A stretch of DNA of 64,000 nucleotides from the NCBI RefSeq assembly GCF_009870125.1, contig NC_046679.1, forward strand, positions 1,054,001 to 1,118,000, given 5' to 3'. Position numbers and translations under genes: made by a program. Under the pieces are notes generated by a model. The model was not told where the DNA came from, searched no databases, and saw nothing but the letters and a program-made list of their open reading frames with translations. Origin of the DNA: Drosophila pseudoobscura. Taxonomy: Eukaryota; Arthropoda; Insecta; Diptera; Drosophilidae. This document shows positions 1 through 12,000 of this stretch, one piece after another. Position 1 is the stretch's first letter. Every line of letters begins with the position of its first letter.

Positions 1-1122
1 AGTGGAGCGCCTTAGGGGACTGCTCTCTGGAGAAGCCTCTGCATCCCCACTTCAATATAGCCACTTTGGAATTGTCCTTGGGCTCGGCCTGCGGGTGAAT
101 GGGTCATAAAATGTTATGATTGATGATCCCGGGACATACGTTATCCAAGACGGTGCTGGGCTCCTTCGCAATCAGCTGCTGGACCTCCTCCCTGCGACGC
201 AGAAGCACAGCGTCGGCGATGTTGTGCTTCAAGGCTCTATCAAGGATGGGCAGAGCCTCTGCATAGTGCTCTGGAAAATCAGGTGATTGGGTTCATTAGT
301 TGAAGCAGTTCCTCTTCAAGGATCCTCCATACTCGATTTGATGTACGTCTCTGCCAACAGCAACAGGACCTCTGCTTTATCCACAGCCAGGGGTCCGGGC
401 GTTTGGTTTCGCAGGCGCCTTTTCACTTCTTTCAGCCAAGGAACGGCCTCTTTGGCGTTTGTGGTTCTCGACAAGTGTTGGCCCACAGCGAAAATATCGC
501 CAGTGGACATGCTGATGCTGCAGGAATCAGGCATACATATATCACTTTTCCCTTGTATTTGTACTCACTTGTATTTAATGCCGGCCAGCTGTCCCCTCAT
601 GATATGCTTCTCCTGGAGGCCGTAGATGTCCTGAATGCGGGCTATCCCATTGCACGCATCCTGCAGATCCAACTGCGTGGGGAGATGGTCCCGCCAGGCG
701 TCAAAGCTTCGCATCTGCGCCCCTCCCACGGGCTGCTCCATGTATTTCCGCCACTGCACCCAGTCGAGGTGCAGCCGTCGGATGAGGGCGAAGGCGTTGA
801 GTGGATGCGACAGATAGAGGACTACATTGCGTTGCGCCTTCTCGTTCTCCAATCGAATCTCTGAAATGTGCCTGCAGAAGGAATCTCTTACAGAATCTGC
901 ACCTGAATCGCTTGTGCACCAAAGTATCCCTCACCTGCGGAGTATCTGCAGCTTGTGCTCCAGGGCCTTTACATAGTCGTCAAGGTTTTGGATCAGCTTT
1001 GTCTCCAGCTCCACGAGTGGCTTCATCGACACCACTGAGAGGGAGTACTCCGCTCCGGTAAGAGATCCTGCTGCAACAAGCGGCAGGAGCAATAAAGACA
1101 GTAGACAGCACTGAATCTGCAT
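1..1122 (-). CDS. Prolyl 4-hydroxylase alpha subunit, first copy (partial, 3' end off window)
   Basis: The product would be the alpha subunit of the ER collagen prolyl 4-hydroxylase, an Fe(II)/2-oxoglutarate dioxygenase that hydroxylates proline in procollagen-like chains together with protein disulfide isomerase. I assembled exons, in transcript order, at 1122-935, 871-569, 517-333, 270-140 and 88-1; all junctions are GT-AG and stay in frame. The ATG at 1122 opens a signal peptide (MQIQCCLLSLLLLPLVAAG), followed by the helical P4Ha N-terminal domain (YSLSVVSMKPLVELETKL) and then the TPR-like peptide-binding region (KHYAEALPILDRAL). The last visible exon reads KWGCRGFSREQSPKALH, the linker before the dioxygenase domain. 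The catalytic half lies beyond position 1, so activity cannot be judged. The second exon is 303 nt, exactly as in the neighbouring copy. The family is sure; which Drosophila paralogue it is, I cannot say. Confidence 0.9.
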
Positions 1123-1751
1123 CTTGAATGTAGGATAGATTTTCGTCTGGAAGCTGGACAAATAAATAATTTCCGTATGCTTTGATTACGCAGGCCTACT
1201 TGGACAGGCAGAAATCAACCACCACGTAGAAACAGACAGACATCGCTATATCGACTCGGCTATTGATCCTGGTAAAGAATATTGTAAAGAAAAGTCGTAT
1301 TTAAGTTTGGTGCACTTCGATACCTTGACCCGGCCTATCGGCCTTCCTCCTGGGTTTACACACACACATCCACCACAAAACAAATACATATACATAACCC
1401 CAAGTTCTTCAAGTACCGGCTATACAAATACCGTGATAAGTTCTGCATCACGTAGCTGCTACTGTTTTGATACTTTCTTTGCTGATTCACCCCTTTGATG
1501 TGACAGGTATGTATTTCAACTTGCCCAGACTTTGATGAATGGATGGGTGAGTAGAGTAGAGTGTTGAAAAATATACTCGTAGTATAGGTTATCGACGCAG
1601 TTTTGACTGTGATTGCCCTTATCGACTGCATCAGCTGGTCATGGATTTAACTGACAGCATGTCCGATTTCTATGGTGGCTTTATTTATTTTTAGATTCAT
1701 TTCGGCATGAGGTAATTTCATTGTAATACTATTTTCGATGTCCATGAGCAT
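1123..1751. other. Intergenic spacer between the two hydroxylase genes
   Basis: This 629-bp AT-rich spacer should hold the 5' leader and promoter of the first hydroxylase gene (minus strand, upstream of 1122) and the 3' UTR of the second. I see AATAAA signals for the latter near 1680. I see no clear TATA box and no coding exon. Confidence 0.6.
1680..1689 (-). terminator. Poly(A) signals for the second hydroxylase gene
   Basis: Two overlapping TTTATT words on the plus strand read as AATAAA on the minus strand, about 65-70 nt past the stop codon at 1752. That is the expected place for cleavage and polyadenylation of this transcript. Confidence 0.55.
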
Positions 1752-3790
1752 TTAATCACTTCCCCTCTTGAGACAGGGCCGCTTGAAGAGCTGTGCACGT
1801 TCCCGAATCCACTTGTTGCACACTGAGGAAAAGATGCAGAGTGAAATCAGAAAGAAAAGTTTCCTCTTTGGGGTAGAACCTTACCCCATTTGGAGCCCAC
1901 AAGAACGGGACAGGCGGCGTGGAGTGTCAGCGGATTGGGGTCGCCGTCGTCCTTCAGGTTATACCAGATGATGGCCGATCCTCTCTGAGGAAACACAGCC
2001 TTCCGAATGTTTGGGAAGACTGTGGCACCGCCCTGTTCCACATCCGTCAGCTATCGAGAAGAGGAAACGGTTAAACTCTCATTGGAAGATCACCATTTCT
2101 AAGATAACTCACATAGAAGAGGACAGTGGCAATGCGATCGCCGTTCATTTGAGTTAAATTGGTGGCCTAAAAGGGGGAGGGAATGATTGAATAATGTAAT
2201 CATTAGGGATCCTCCACTTACTGTGCTCGCATTGAAGAAGTCGTAGTGCTTGTCGTAGTGTCCTCCAAGGCCATAGTTCATGGCCTGGAGCATCTCGGAG
2301 CCCAACAGATCGAAGTTGGTCATATCCGCGATGCGTCTGTTCAGGCGCTCGGTGAGCTCGTTGAAGGTATCGGGGAACCAGGCGACCTTGGACGTTCTCG
2401 TCTTGACCACCTCACTCCTGCGGCCGCTCGCCTTGTAGACTGTCGCTCGCTTCAGCCCGGGCGTGGCCATGTCCTGGAGTTGGCTGATCTCTGGGGCAGA
2501 GATCACGTCGTGGTAGAGCACCATGTAGGGGTCCAGTCCCACGAGCTCCATCTTGAGCGGTGCCAGGCGGAGAAAGGCCGAGTTGGTCGAGTTGTAGACA
2601 CAGTGGAGCCTGCCATCCTTGGACGCGGAGGGGAACAGGCCGCGACATCCTCGCTCATACTCACCCAAGGGCTGTGCGGTGCTTTTCAACTGGGGATTGG
2701 AAAGCAATGGTAGGTAAATTTAGCTCCCATCGATACGATACGAAACCTTATCATATACGTACCGTAGGTGCTATGCCGATGGAGTTGGGGCCCGTCCTTA
2801 TCAGCGTTTCTATTTCAGATTTCTTCAGCAACAATTTAATATCATGCCTCTTATCGCCCCCTAGTGCAATGTTGACAACTTTCAACGCATCCGCGTGCCT
2901 GTCTGTGGGCCATTCGCCATCGATTAGAAGGTCAGGGAATGAAGCCAGATGCCAGGACTTACCCAATTTCAAGAGCGTCTCGGCGTACACTGCTTGCACC
3001 TCCCCCTTGGAAACCTCCACGGGAACCGGCAGCCTGTTGCTCTCCAGCCACGACAGGGCCTGGTAGAGCCATCCAGCAGCTGCCACGTATTTGGCTTGGT
3101 CAAAGAGGGTCTGCCCCATGGCATAGGTGTCCAAGGCATTCAGGCTGACACTAACGAAAGACCAGAGCAGAGATTAGAATCCTCCAGAGAATCATCCTTC
3201 ATCATCCATCGGGCAGTCGCTCACTTGTACTGTCTGCCGTCGAGGATGCCACGGCTGATGTCCGCCACCTCGAGTCCGTAGGTGCTCTGAATGCGGTCCA
3301 AGGCTGTGACGGCCTCCTCGAGATCTGTGCTGCTGGGCATCTGCTCTCGCAGCTCCTGAATGCGATCTAACTGCGCCGGGCCCACCGGATCCTCCAAAAA
3401 CATTTGCCACAACGTCCAGTCGCGGTGCATGCGGCGGATGAGACTGAAGGAGTTCAACGGATTCGAAAGGTACTCTTCCATAGAGTCCTGCGCCTTTTTG
3501 CTCTCCTGCCGCATGCTGACTATACCACTATACCAGAAGGGAATATCCATTAGTTATCCGATAGCAATCGAGGGTCCAAGAATGTAGGCTCACCTGCGTA
3601 CCGCCTGCAGCTTCTTCTCCAGCTCCCCCGCATAGTCCTTCAGGGCATCAATGAGCTGTGCCTCCACCTTAAGGAGCTTCACCATTCCCGCCACCGATGT
3701 GGAGTGGCTCTGTTCCCCTTCGACCTGACATTGGACCTGTACCCATCCCCAGTGTGCGATCAGTGTGAAAAGCAGAATCCTCCACTTCAT
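1752..3790 (-). CDS. Prolyl 4-hydroxylase alpha subunit, second copy (complete, 8 exons)
   Basis: This is a complete 528-aa alpha subunit of prolyl 4-hydroxylase, expected in the ER lumen with PDI. Exons in transcript order are 3790-3594, 3527-3225, 3150-2963, 2902-2763, 2689-2222, 2166-2113, 2050-1885 and 1822-1752; they total 1587 nt with consistent phase. The ATG at 3790 gives a signal peptide (MKWRILLFTLIAHWGWVQ). Next come the P4Ha N-terminal domain, a TPR-like substrate-binding region (about 135-235) and the dioxygenase domain. Iron ligands are His424 and Asp426 (KHYDFF) and His494 (LHAACPVLVG); Lys504 (GSKW) should bind 2-oxoglutarate. All key residues are present, so it should be active. 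The intron at 2903-2962 is 60 nt and stop-free in frame, so its retention cannot be excluded, but its position matches the intron in the first copy. The two copies look like an old tandem duplication, as in the known fly P4H cluster at 99F. Confidence 0.93.
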
Positions 3791-4242
3791 GGCTCGCTCT
3801 GTGGCGTCTTGCTCAGTCTGACTGCCAGAGCCAACTGTCGCTTTCGGCGCCAAAGATAAATGCTTACCATGATTATTATTGCTATTGGTATTTCCATTGC
3901 CATTTCTGTTGCTCTGATGTTGTGCTGTGTCTGTGGGCCACTGATAAGAGGCGCGCATTGATAGCGACACGCACCGATTTAATTAAACCGAAGAGCACCG
4001 GCGCAGAGCAGACGTGACCACAGAGCTGGCAGCGGGCTGAGAGTCACCATAGAACGTGCCGCTCGTGGGAGCGGAAGAGATGCTTCTGGCAATGGAATGC
4101 AGCGGAAGCGTTTGATCGATGACGGAGTAGGCCCTGATGGATCTATCGAATATGGACATGTATCAAATCTTATAGTTCCGGTCAAGAGACACCGAGGCAC
4201 ACTCACGAATCAAATCAAATTTTTAGGAGACACATTAACACG
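3791..4242. other. Divergent intergenic region, hydroxylase / membrane protein
   Basis: About 450 bp separate the minus-strand hydroxylase start (3790) from the plus-strand membrane-protein ATG (4243), so both promoters must lie here or in overlapping leaders. The hydroxylase frame stays open upstream to 3970, but that stretch is polar and Asn-rich (GNGNTNSNNN) and would hide the signal peptide, so I kept the start at 3790. Confidence 0.55.
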
Positions 4243-4899
4243 ATGCCAGTGGACACTGCTGTCTCCAGTGTGTCAGCTGGCGCCCTGCGGCCCGTTCTCT
4301 TTGTGTTCTACACCCTGGAGAATGTGTTCAACATGTTCTGCATGGCCTATCACATCACTGGCTTCATGGCCGTCGATCTGAAGATATTCCCGGTGGAGAA
4401 GCAGATGTTGCAGTACTGCTACATGTGCTCCTTCTACGTCTTCATGGTTTTGACCCTCTTCCAGAGCATCAGCGTCTGCACGGGCCACTCGCCTACCGTC
4501 TGCATGGAGATCATCAAGTCCTCGGCCGCCGCCAGCGCCTTCACCCTGATCTCGATAACCACCATGTGGGATGCAGAGCACGACTTCCATCTCATGTTTA
4601 CGGGCGAGGAGTCCCCCGAGGGGGAGGCAGAGTACCATGTGGACGAACCCATCCACCCCTTCTTCCACTACATGCGCAGCCAGTCCATTGCCTCGCTCAC
4701 CTGCGGCATCCTGTACATGCTGCATGCCATTTTAATGATCGACGTCAAGATCACCACGTACTACAACGGCAAGAGCGGCGAGGACGAGTACGAGTACCTG
4801 CCCATCCCACTGTATGTGTTTGGCCGCTGGATCCACGGTATGCTAGAGAAGTACGAATGGTTCTTGGAGTTCTGCACCAACACACAAATCAATGTATAG
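4243..4899 (+). CDS. Four-helix membrane protein of unknown function (single exon, 218 aa)
   Basis: I do not recognise a named gene. The ATG at 4243 follows an A/C-rich leader and the frame ends with TAG at 4897-4899. The protein shows four hydrophobic segments at about residues 14-42, 56-78, 88-108 and 143-165. A Glu/Asp-rich, probably soluble loop (about 110-140, including EESPEGEAEYHVDEP) lies between segments 3 and 4, and an acidic tail follows (GEDEYEY). This layout is reminiscent of small insect tetraspan proteins such as the septate-junction protein Snakeskin, but that is a resemblance of shape only. Cysteines cluster in and just after the second helix (YCYMCS, CTGHSPTVC). The frame is clean and codon use looks coding, with many G/C third positions. 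It is transcribed away from the hydroxylase gene, so any link between them is at most a shared divergent promoter. No close AATAAA was found downstream. Confidence 0.85.
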   Translation: MPVDTAVSSVSAGALRPVLFVFYTLENVFNMFCMAYHITGFMAVDLKIFPVEKQMLQYCYMCSFYVFMVLTLFQSISVCTGHSPTVCMEIIKSSAAASAFTLISITTMWDAEHDFHLMFTGEESPEGEAEYHVDEPIHPFFHYMRSQSIASLTCGILYMLHAILMIDVKITTYYNGKSGEDEYEYLPIPLYVFGRWIHGMLEKYEWFLEFCTNTQINV

Positions 4900-5219
4900 A
4901 CGTATATTTAGATGCTGCATGTCGCTTGACGTTGTACTCCATGGTATATAAAATTAATGTTGAGTATCGGGAATAACTGTAGAGTCACGGACGTAGCTGT
5001 GGAAGTTCAAACTTGAAAAGGTAGAGATGCAGAGTTAATGACTGCCTCTTCGTAGTAATTAATTGGAATTATGAAAGGGCACAACACAAAAGAAGTGTAT
5101 CTGATGTGAGGAATAATATCTAGAGCTCAAGCTATAGCCATAGCGTGAGAGAGAGCTTAACCAGTTAATGCTGGGAACAATTGCTGACCCCATAATCGGG
5201 TTGGGCTGGTCACACAGCG

Positions 5220-5266
5220 CGCTCTCTCTCACTCACTCTCTTTTTCTCTCTCTCTCTCTCTGTCTC
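5220..5266. repeat. CT/TC microsatellite
   Basis: A nearly pure pyrimidine run of CT units with short T interruptions. On the minus strand it reads as GAGAG, the word bound by GAGA factor in flies; whether it is bound is unknown. Confidence 0.85.
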
Positions 5267-5598
5267 AGTCGTTTTTATCTGCTTTAACCATGAATGAATC
5301 CATTGAAAAGGGGATTCCATTTTTGTGGATAAACCTAAATACAATACCATTTTGTGTACGAACAGAAGTCCGTTGCCCGTTGCCGTTCCACTTGTTGTGC
5401 GTGTGCCCAAAGGTACGAGTTCGAGCACGAGTACGTACATACTAGTATGACCGGAAAAGGCTTTAAATTTTACACTTTTATGGAGACGCAGGCGGGTCAT
5501 AGGACGATATGTCCTGCCGTTGATATCGGCTTAACTTTGCCATAAAACTGTCAGCGTCATGCCTATGCGGGGTGCGGGATCGTATGCGGATGGAGTTC

Positions 5599-5624
5599 GG
5601 GTTTGGGTTTGGGTTTGGGTTTGG
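5599..5624 (+). repeat. GGGTTT hexamer array (G-quadruplex type)
   Basis: Four GGG tracts, each separated by exactly TTT (5599-5619), then a fifth partial unit. This fits the G3-N3-G3 quadruplex rule perfectly on the plus strand and resembles a telomere-type hexamer, though it is interstitial. Confidence 0.9.
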
Positions 5625-8600
5625 ACAAATGAAATAAATTTTACAACCAAATGGACAGAGCAGAGCAGAGCAGCCGAACAAAAAGCACAACCAAATGCAA
5701 AGCAAATGTCAGGGCAGGGGCTGGGGGCCCAGAGATTTGTGTGTGTGGGATCGAGTGGGGGGATGGACAGAAGAACCGAATCTAATGCGGACAACAAAAG
5801 CACCTGTGACCTGGAAAGTGTTCAACAGCCAGGAGTCAGACCCAGAACCAGAACCAGACCGTGTCCGTGTCCGTGTCTACGGTTTACGGGTGTGGCTCCT
5901 GCTCCTGATTATGCTCCTGTCAGCAGCTGGTAGCAGACTTTAAGCTCCTTTTGGCGGTGGTCCACTTTAAGCCAGACATTAGCAAATATTTGCAGTGTGT
6001 GTCCTGCAGGAGGGGAGATGGTAGCTGTTGGATGGATGGGATGTTCATCAATTAAGTGTCATCAATCATCGGCGAATGGATCAAAATCAGCGACAACGTT
6101 CGGCGGGCACAAACATGTCACGGTACAAAATATCGTTTAACCTAAACCTAAACTGCCAGCAGCACACAAAAACCTATTTACTTTCGTTGCAAGACTCCCC
6201 TCACTGCCCCACAGTCGCCCTCATCCAAGTGGAATTCAAGGGAATTCCCTCCCGCTTTGGAGAACATCCCCCGATGAACTCTCTCCCGCTTAATCTGTGG
6301 CGGGCAAATGTTGAACGAGGAGTGGAGTACACCTAAACACACACAGAATTCTATTGGGAAGGAAAGCTAATGCATTTAGCGGTGGGAGAGCCAGAGGCAG
6401 AGGCACCTTCGAGGGAAGGGCTGGCCGGGGAAGGGCATATCGGTTTCAATTGGTGACCCACTGGAATCGCTCCACATAAAACTTAAACCGCCAAACTTTT
6501 GGCCGCTTTCCGTCCGCCACTTGGGAAAGTTTCGACCGGGACCGAGTCCGAGAGAGAGAGATGCTTTATGGTCCGACCAAATCAAGTGGAAACTCAAATG
6601 GAAAGCGGGCGAGCAGTCAAACGCCGGAGACGCCTCGGAACGACTTGTGAAACAATGCCCCATTAATGGCGCCCGCCGCTCAAGATGGGGCAATGCGAAT
6701 GGGAATGTATCTGCTCGCCAATCTCTTTTCAAATTTGAAATCAATGTCGAGCGGTTGCTGCAGTTATGATTATTGCAGTTGTCGAAAGTTTCTTTCGGCG
6801 AACAGGGAATGAGAGGGGAGGTGTGCGAGAGGAGAGGAGGAGTGGGAGGAGCTGAAGCTGAAGATAAAGCCGAGCTCCTTCCTATCATAATGTTCTGGGC
6901 AAACAGCAGATTCGATGCGGGAAAGGTTTATGCAAATGCCAAACGCTTTTATACGGCAAACACTAGACATCGACAGGGACATCGACATCGACAGGGATGG
7001 AGACGGAGACTGGGACTGGGACGAGGAGGTCCAAGGCGATGGCTCGCTAAAAAATGCTTATGACTTGTGTAAACAATTTCCCCCGGACTAGAGGCCAGGG
7101 GCCCAGGCTAGAGCACGATATCCTTTCCAGCTCCATTTACGTGTAGGTATGCCTCTGCCCAGAACTCCTTCTCTCCTTCGAGTATCTGCCTCGGATCTCT
7201 GGTGTATAAAAAATATTTTATAGACTTTGGTTCGGGGAAAAGTTACTTTGTGCTCTACTCGTGTGGGCGAGAGTGGTCTGCGTATGTGACTTCCGCTTGT
7301 CCTTGCATGTCCTTCCATCTTTCCAACGCTCCTTGGGATCACACACGCACACAAATGTACATTTTTATGCATTTTCTTAGCGGCCATTTTTATGCCCGCA
7401 CACGTTTTCCATTAGACATCAACAGGACTGTCATTTCCCTATTTCCTACAGCTCCTTCTGCTGCTCCTTCGGCTGCTCCTTGTTTGATTTTCGTCCTCCT
7501 GGAGTATACGCTGGCTACGATACCCAATTTTCCAACCTGTCAGCAGAGTCCCGTTCTAATTGAAAACTGGGTCAATCCGGCCATCGCCATGGAGCTCCAT
7601 GGAGCACATTAATCAACATCGAAGGGACGCGAGCCCTGACAGGTCGCCCCCCACGGGGTCTCGTTTTGCATTCGTCATTAAAGCAATTATCATGTTACGA
7701 CAATTACTCTTTGTTCCGCCCCCATTTTGCGTTTTCCGCCTCTGCGGAACTCCGCGGGTCGCGCGATTGATTGAAAGATGGAACGGAATGAATTTAAACT
7801 GAATGGAAATCGGAAAACTGCTTAGTGAAAACTGTGCCAAAAGGTGGCATTAATCTTCATAAAAGAGTGACAACTTCATTGGAATACCATCGCGGGGGAA
7901 ACACGTCACTGAAACCCCCCACTTGGTGGTGCTACCCCTTGATGGGCTGCTAATTAAATATGTAACACGCATCTTAATCCGTTCGCCCCCACCCTGTGTT
8001 CGCCTGCAATTTATCAAAAGTCTCAGAGAATGAAAAAAAAGGAAAGGAGAGAGCGCTGGATGGTTAGGGTATTGGCATTCCGAAGGGGTATATTGATACC
8101 GATTTAAAACAGACCACTGCGTTACTAAAATTGAGACTACAGTCTATCCAGAATTTGCAATATACTTATGATGACTTTTCACTAGACATTAGAAGCGTTG
8201 TCATCCTTAAAAGTTTATGGATTATGGATTGAAAAGAAAATTGTATGATCTGTCATACATCTTCAGGTATCTTCAGATATATCTAGCCAAAGCTGATGTT
8301 TCTATCCTTTGTAATGGTTCTTCAAATTTGGCATTTTTGTAATTGTAATTTTTCTTTGTATGGTAAGGTCTTATCTTTAGACTTTAGTTCTTTAGCGGCA
8401 TAAATGTACAATTTATAAAGCTGCCAATCATTTAAATTTGCCAAAGAATGTCCTGCAAAATCTGTCACGGACCCCAAATGTATTGCATTTAATTTGAATA
8501 TCTAGGCTTTCTCTCCAGGGTATCTGGGAGCCCAAAGGAATTCTCTCACTTTATCTCCCACTCCCGCTTTCTCCGGCTCTCCCCTGGCTTGGGGTTCGCA

Positions 8601-8727
8601 TAATTCCGCGGATATAATTTTTTAGCGAGGCGCTGGAGCGCGCCGTGCCGCGTATAATGCGCATAATTTCTATGCCACGTTGGTCACCGAAAAGTAAATG
8701 TAGACACTGCGAAAGTCCCAGACATTT

Positions 8728-8753
8728 GGGAGGGGCAGGGGCAGGGGCAGGGG
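8728..8753 (+). repeat. GGGGCA array (G-quadruplex type)
   Basis: Five G tracts of three to four bases separated by A or CA, which fits the canonical short-loop quadruplex rule on the plus strand. Confidence 0.85.
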
Positions 8754-8953
8754 ACTCGACCTTTGTGCCAGCTAAAGTCCGAGCCATCCCCATACCCATC
8801 CCCCTCCAGCAACAACTTTTTGGCAATGGTTTCGCTGTATGGGGAACAAAAGAGGTACATGCGAAAAATAAAACCTATTACCGGAATCATAATTATCTTT
8901 TATGGCCGCGTCTGTCATGACGACATTATGGCGGTGGTCTGCTCCTGTTCCTG

Positions 8954-9002
8954 TATTACTTCTCTCCCTCTCCCTCTCTCTCTCTCCTTCTCCTACTCTC
9001 TA
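8954..9002. repeat. CT-rich microsatellite
   Basis: An imperfect CTCTCC/CT pyrimidine tract of about 45 bases, GAGA-like on the other strand. Confidence 0.75.
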
Positions 9003-12000
9003 GTCCCCGCACGTAGCAATAAAAAACCGCGAAATGCGGCCAAGTAGCAGCAATAGAGAAAAAAGCGTAACATAAATTACAGACACAAACCCCAAACGGG
9101 GGCAAGGGGTGAGTGCCACAAATTATATACCTAGCAGCGGAATAATTCTCGTAATATTTTCATTACAAAAACAGTTTCGATTCCCCTGCCCTGAAAGGAC
9201 ATCTGTCGCCAGTGCGTTGCCTCTCCTTGGCCAGAAACAGGTGTTTCCTAATTTATTGGCATGGCCCTGCAGGCCCCACCCTGCCCTCTCTTGCCCCACC
9301 ACTCCAGTCCACTCCGCCCCACCCTCTTGCCACAGCATTTCCAGCGATTGTTCCTGCGAAGGATATTAACAGGAGTTGGGGCCTCGGCAGAGGCATTGTC
9401 TGCGGCTGGCAGACAAATCAAAGTGCAGGAACCAAACACTGCTCCAGCACGGCTTGTCATGTGTTTTTTAATTTCTAATATTTCACGCGTCATCCCTTCC
9501 TCCATCGAGCAATGCTAATGCTTTGCTTGGCCGTGACAGGCGGACGACAGAGGGCGCTGCCATTGTTGTGCACTTTGCCGCAAATTATGCGAGACACGTC
9601 GTCCCAGAGGCAGCGGTTCGACTGGACGGGTGTCTCGGTGTCTGGAGGTGTGCCTGAGGTGCCTTAGAGCAAGGAGCAGGACTCATGGCAGGACTCCCAT
9701 CTGCTGGCTGGCAGGAGAGAGTGCCACGGAGTATACGTGTGATAATCCAAGGGCGGCAAAAGTTTTCTTAGACAAACTCCAAGGAATCCCTTCGAACCGT
9801 GGCATACCTCGTAGGAAACCAATGTGTGCCTGTGCCCCAGCAATCTGCAGCTACCCTCCTGCTACCCCTTAGTACAGTTTAAGGGGGCTGGGGTCCGTTT
9901 CGCCCAAGGCCAAGTGTGTGGCATTCCCCTTGTTAAAAAGCGCAAAATGCACGTGGCTCCCCGCAGCCCGCTCCTCGCCTAGCCGGTTGTTGTGCCAGTA
10001 ATTGCTCTGCCGCCTGTTGACAGGATACTTCAACTATTGTTTGCCACAGAGCTGTGGAGACTATAGAGAACACCCTGCTCTCCCCCCTGCTTAATTCAGC
10101 ATGAAATTGGTTTGTATTATTACGAACATTTTGCAGAGACTCTCGCAGCCGCAGAGACGCAGCCCTGAGGCGCCACGGACCTCAACACCTCAGCAAAGTG
10201 TCGGTCTTTCGCTCTGCCTTAAAGCTGCTCCGCTCTCCGTCCATAAAGCAGAGGATCTCTCGTATATGGTCGATGGTATGTGCCGGTATATTTCCCTATG
10301 AAAAGTTTGCTTTGCTTTGCTTTGATGCTGCTGCCGCTGTTGCCGCTGTTGCTGCGCTTTAATTAAAAAACTGTGCGCTTCGCGTAACTAGCACTTGATT
10401 AATTTTTGGTTGCACGCAAAAGTAGCGCGAAAAAATGCAAAGCAAAACAGAGAGAGGGAGAGATAGAGAGGAACGGAAGGGAACCACAAAGAAGGAGAGC
10501 AGCAGCAGCAGGAGCAGCAGGAAAAAAGGATTCAAATTAATTATGTCCATGCTGTGCCGGGGTCCAGTCCGGGTACGGCTACGGGTCCTCTACTTTACGT
10601 TATCAGCGCGTGCTCTGCATACGTGGCAGCAGATGGGGTGGAGGAGCAGAAGGACCAGGACTCTCCGTTGCACGCTGTGCCCCTGGAGCTCTCTCTCTCG
10701 CGCTTCCATTCATTTCGCGTTGAACTTTGGAGCTTAGTGGGCGGCTGTCCTCCGCTTTTGATATTGAATTTCCGCGAAATGAAATACGGCCGGCCCTGAC
10801 CAGCGGCTATCCGGGGAGAGGAGTGGAGTTCATGAGCATGGGCGTGATCACCGTTTCACAGTGATTTACAGTTGACAGAGATTCCGATTCCCTAATGAAA
10901 TGGTTATGCTTTGGAGGAGAAGGAGCAGGAGGGGCAGGAGAATAACCCAAATGTGATTGAATGATCACTGAAACTGAAAATCCAATTCCAATCCAATCCA
11001 AAAACCACAGAATGGATGCTGCAGAAGAGAAGCTTGAATGGTCCGTCATAAATAAGGGAAGGCCAGAAGTAAATGAAGATGACAATAGTTATACAAATTA
11101 ATTATTGAAGTGTTTGAGAAACAGCTGATCAAGAGCAGAGTGACAGCACCAACGCTAGAACGTCAGAAAGAGAGCTCAGCAGAGGAGAAGAGGAGCAGCA
11201 AAAGTAGTTGCAAAAAGAGATTCGCAGCGGGTAGACGTACCTTTCGACAGCAGCAGCAGAAATCAGCGAGATCAAGCCGCGAAGCACTTACCAGACCACC
11301 GCGGTGGTCCGGTGCACCGTGACCCATCAATGCGAGTATATTGGTGTATCGTACATTTTTAGATTTAAGTGTTTCTATCCTATCCGCATCTCTTTCTTAA
11401 TAGGTGTATGTAAACGCTTTAAAGTTGTACATTTACTGAACGAATGACGCTGCCATATGGTTTTGAACACAGATTGCATTAAGGAACTCCACATTTAAAG
11501 ATTGGCACTTCATAAAGACGCGACATGTGGGAAAATCCTTTCAGCGAAGATTCATTCGCTCCACTTTCAATGCGCCCACGCAGTTATTAAACCTGAACAC
11601 ACACGCAGGTCCACAGATACGCAGCTAAGCAGATACATATACTCCACCGCAAACAGAGCTACAAACAGACACAGATACAAGCGGCAGACCCACACACACA
11701 CCCACGCTTCTGCTCTTCATTTGGCCTCGGAAAACAAAGGCTGAAATGTTGAAACAGTTCGCTCGTTCGCTTGCTGCTCAGATACTCAGATACTCGGATA
11801 TTAAATACAATATTAATAATCTCACATGTGCGGGCTGTTCTTAAAGGAGTGGGTGGATGTGGATCCAGAGTGGGTGGTGGGTGTGTCGACAGCAGCACCC
11901 GCCAAGAGTCATCAGTCATCCACTCTTCCTCAGACACAGCAGCCACACACACGGGCTATGGATTTCTATGGATTTTTACCTAGAAGGCGATGACAGACCG

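Larger units (their letters stand above)
4900..8700. other. Noncoding DNA, left part of the central gene desert
   Basis: I see no supported gene. The stretch holds a pyrimidine tract (5220-5266), a GGGTTT repeat able to fold as a G-quadruplex (5599-5619), GACATC/GGGACT-type repeats (about 6965-7022), a 16-bp palindrome (7587-7602) and a plainer AT-rich interval at about 8030-8500. Open frames here lack ATG starts, splice partners or domain-like sequence. Confidence 0.6.
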
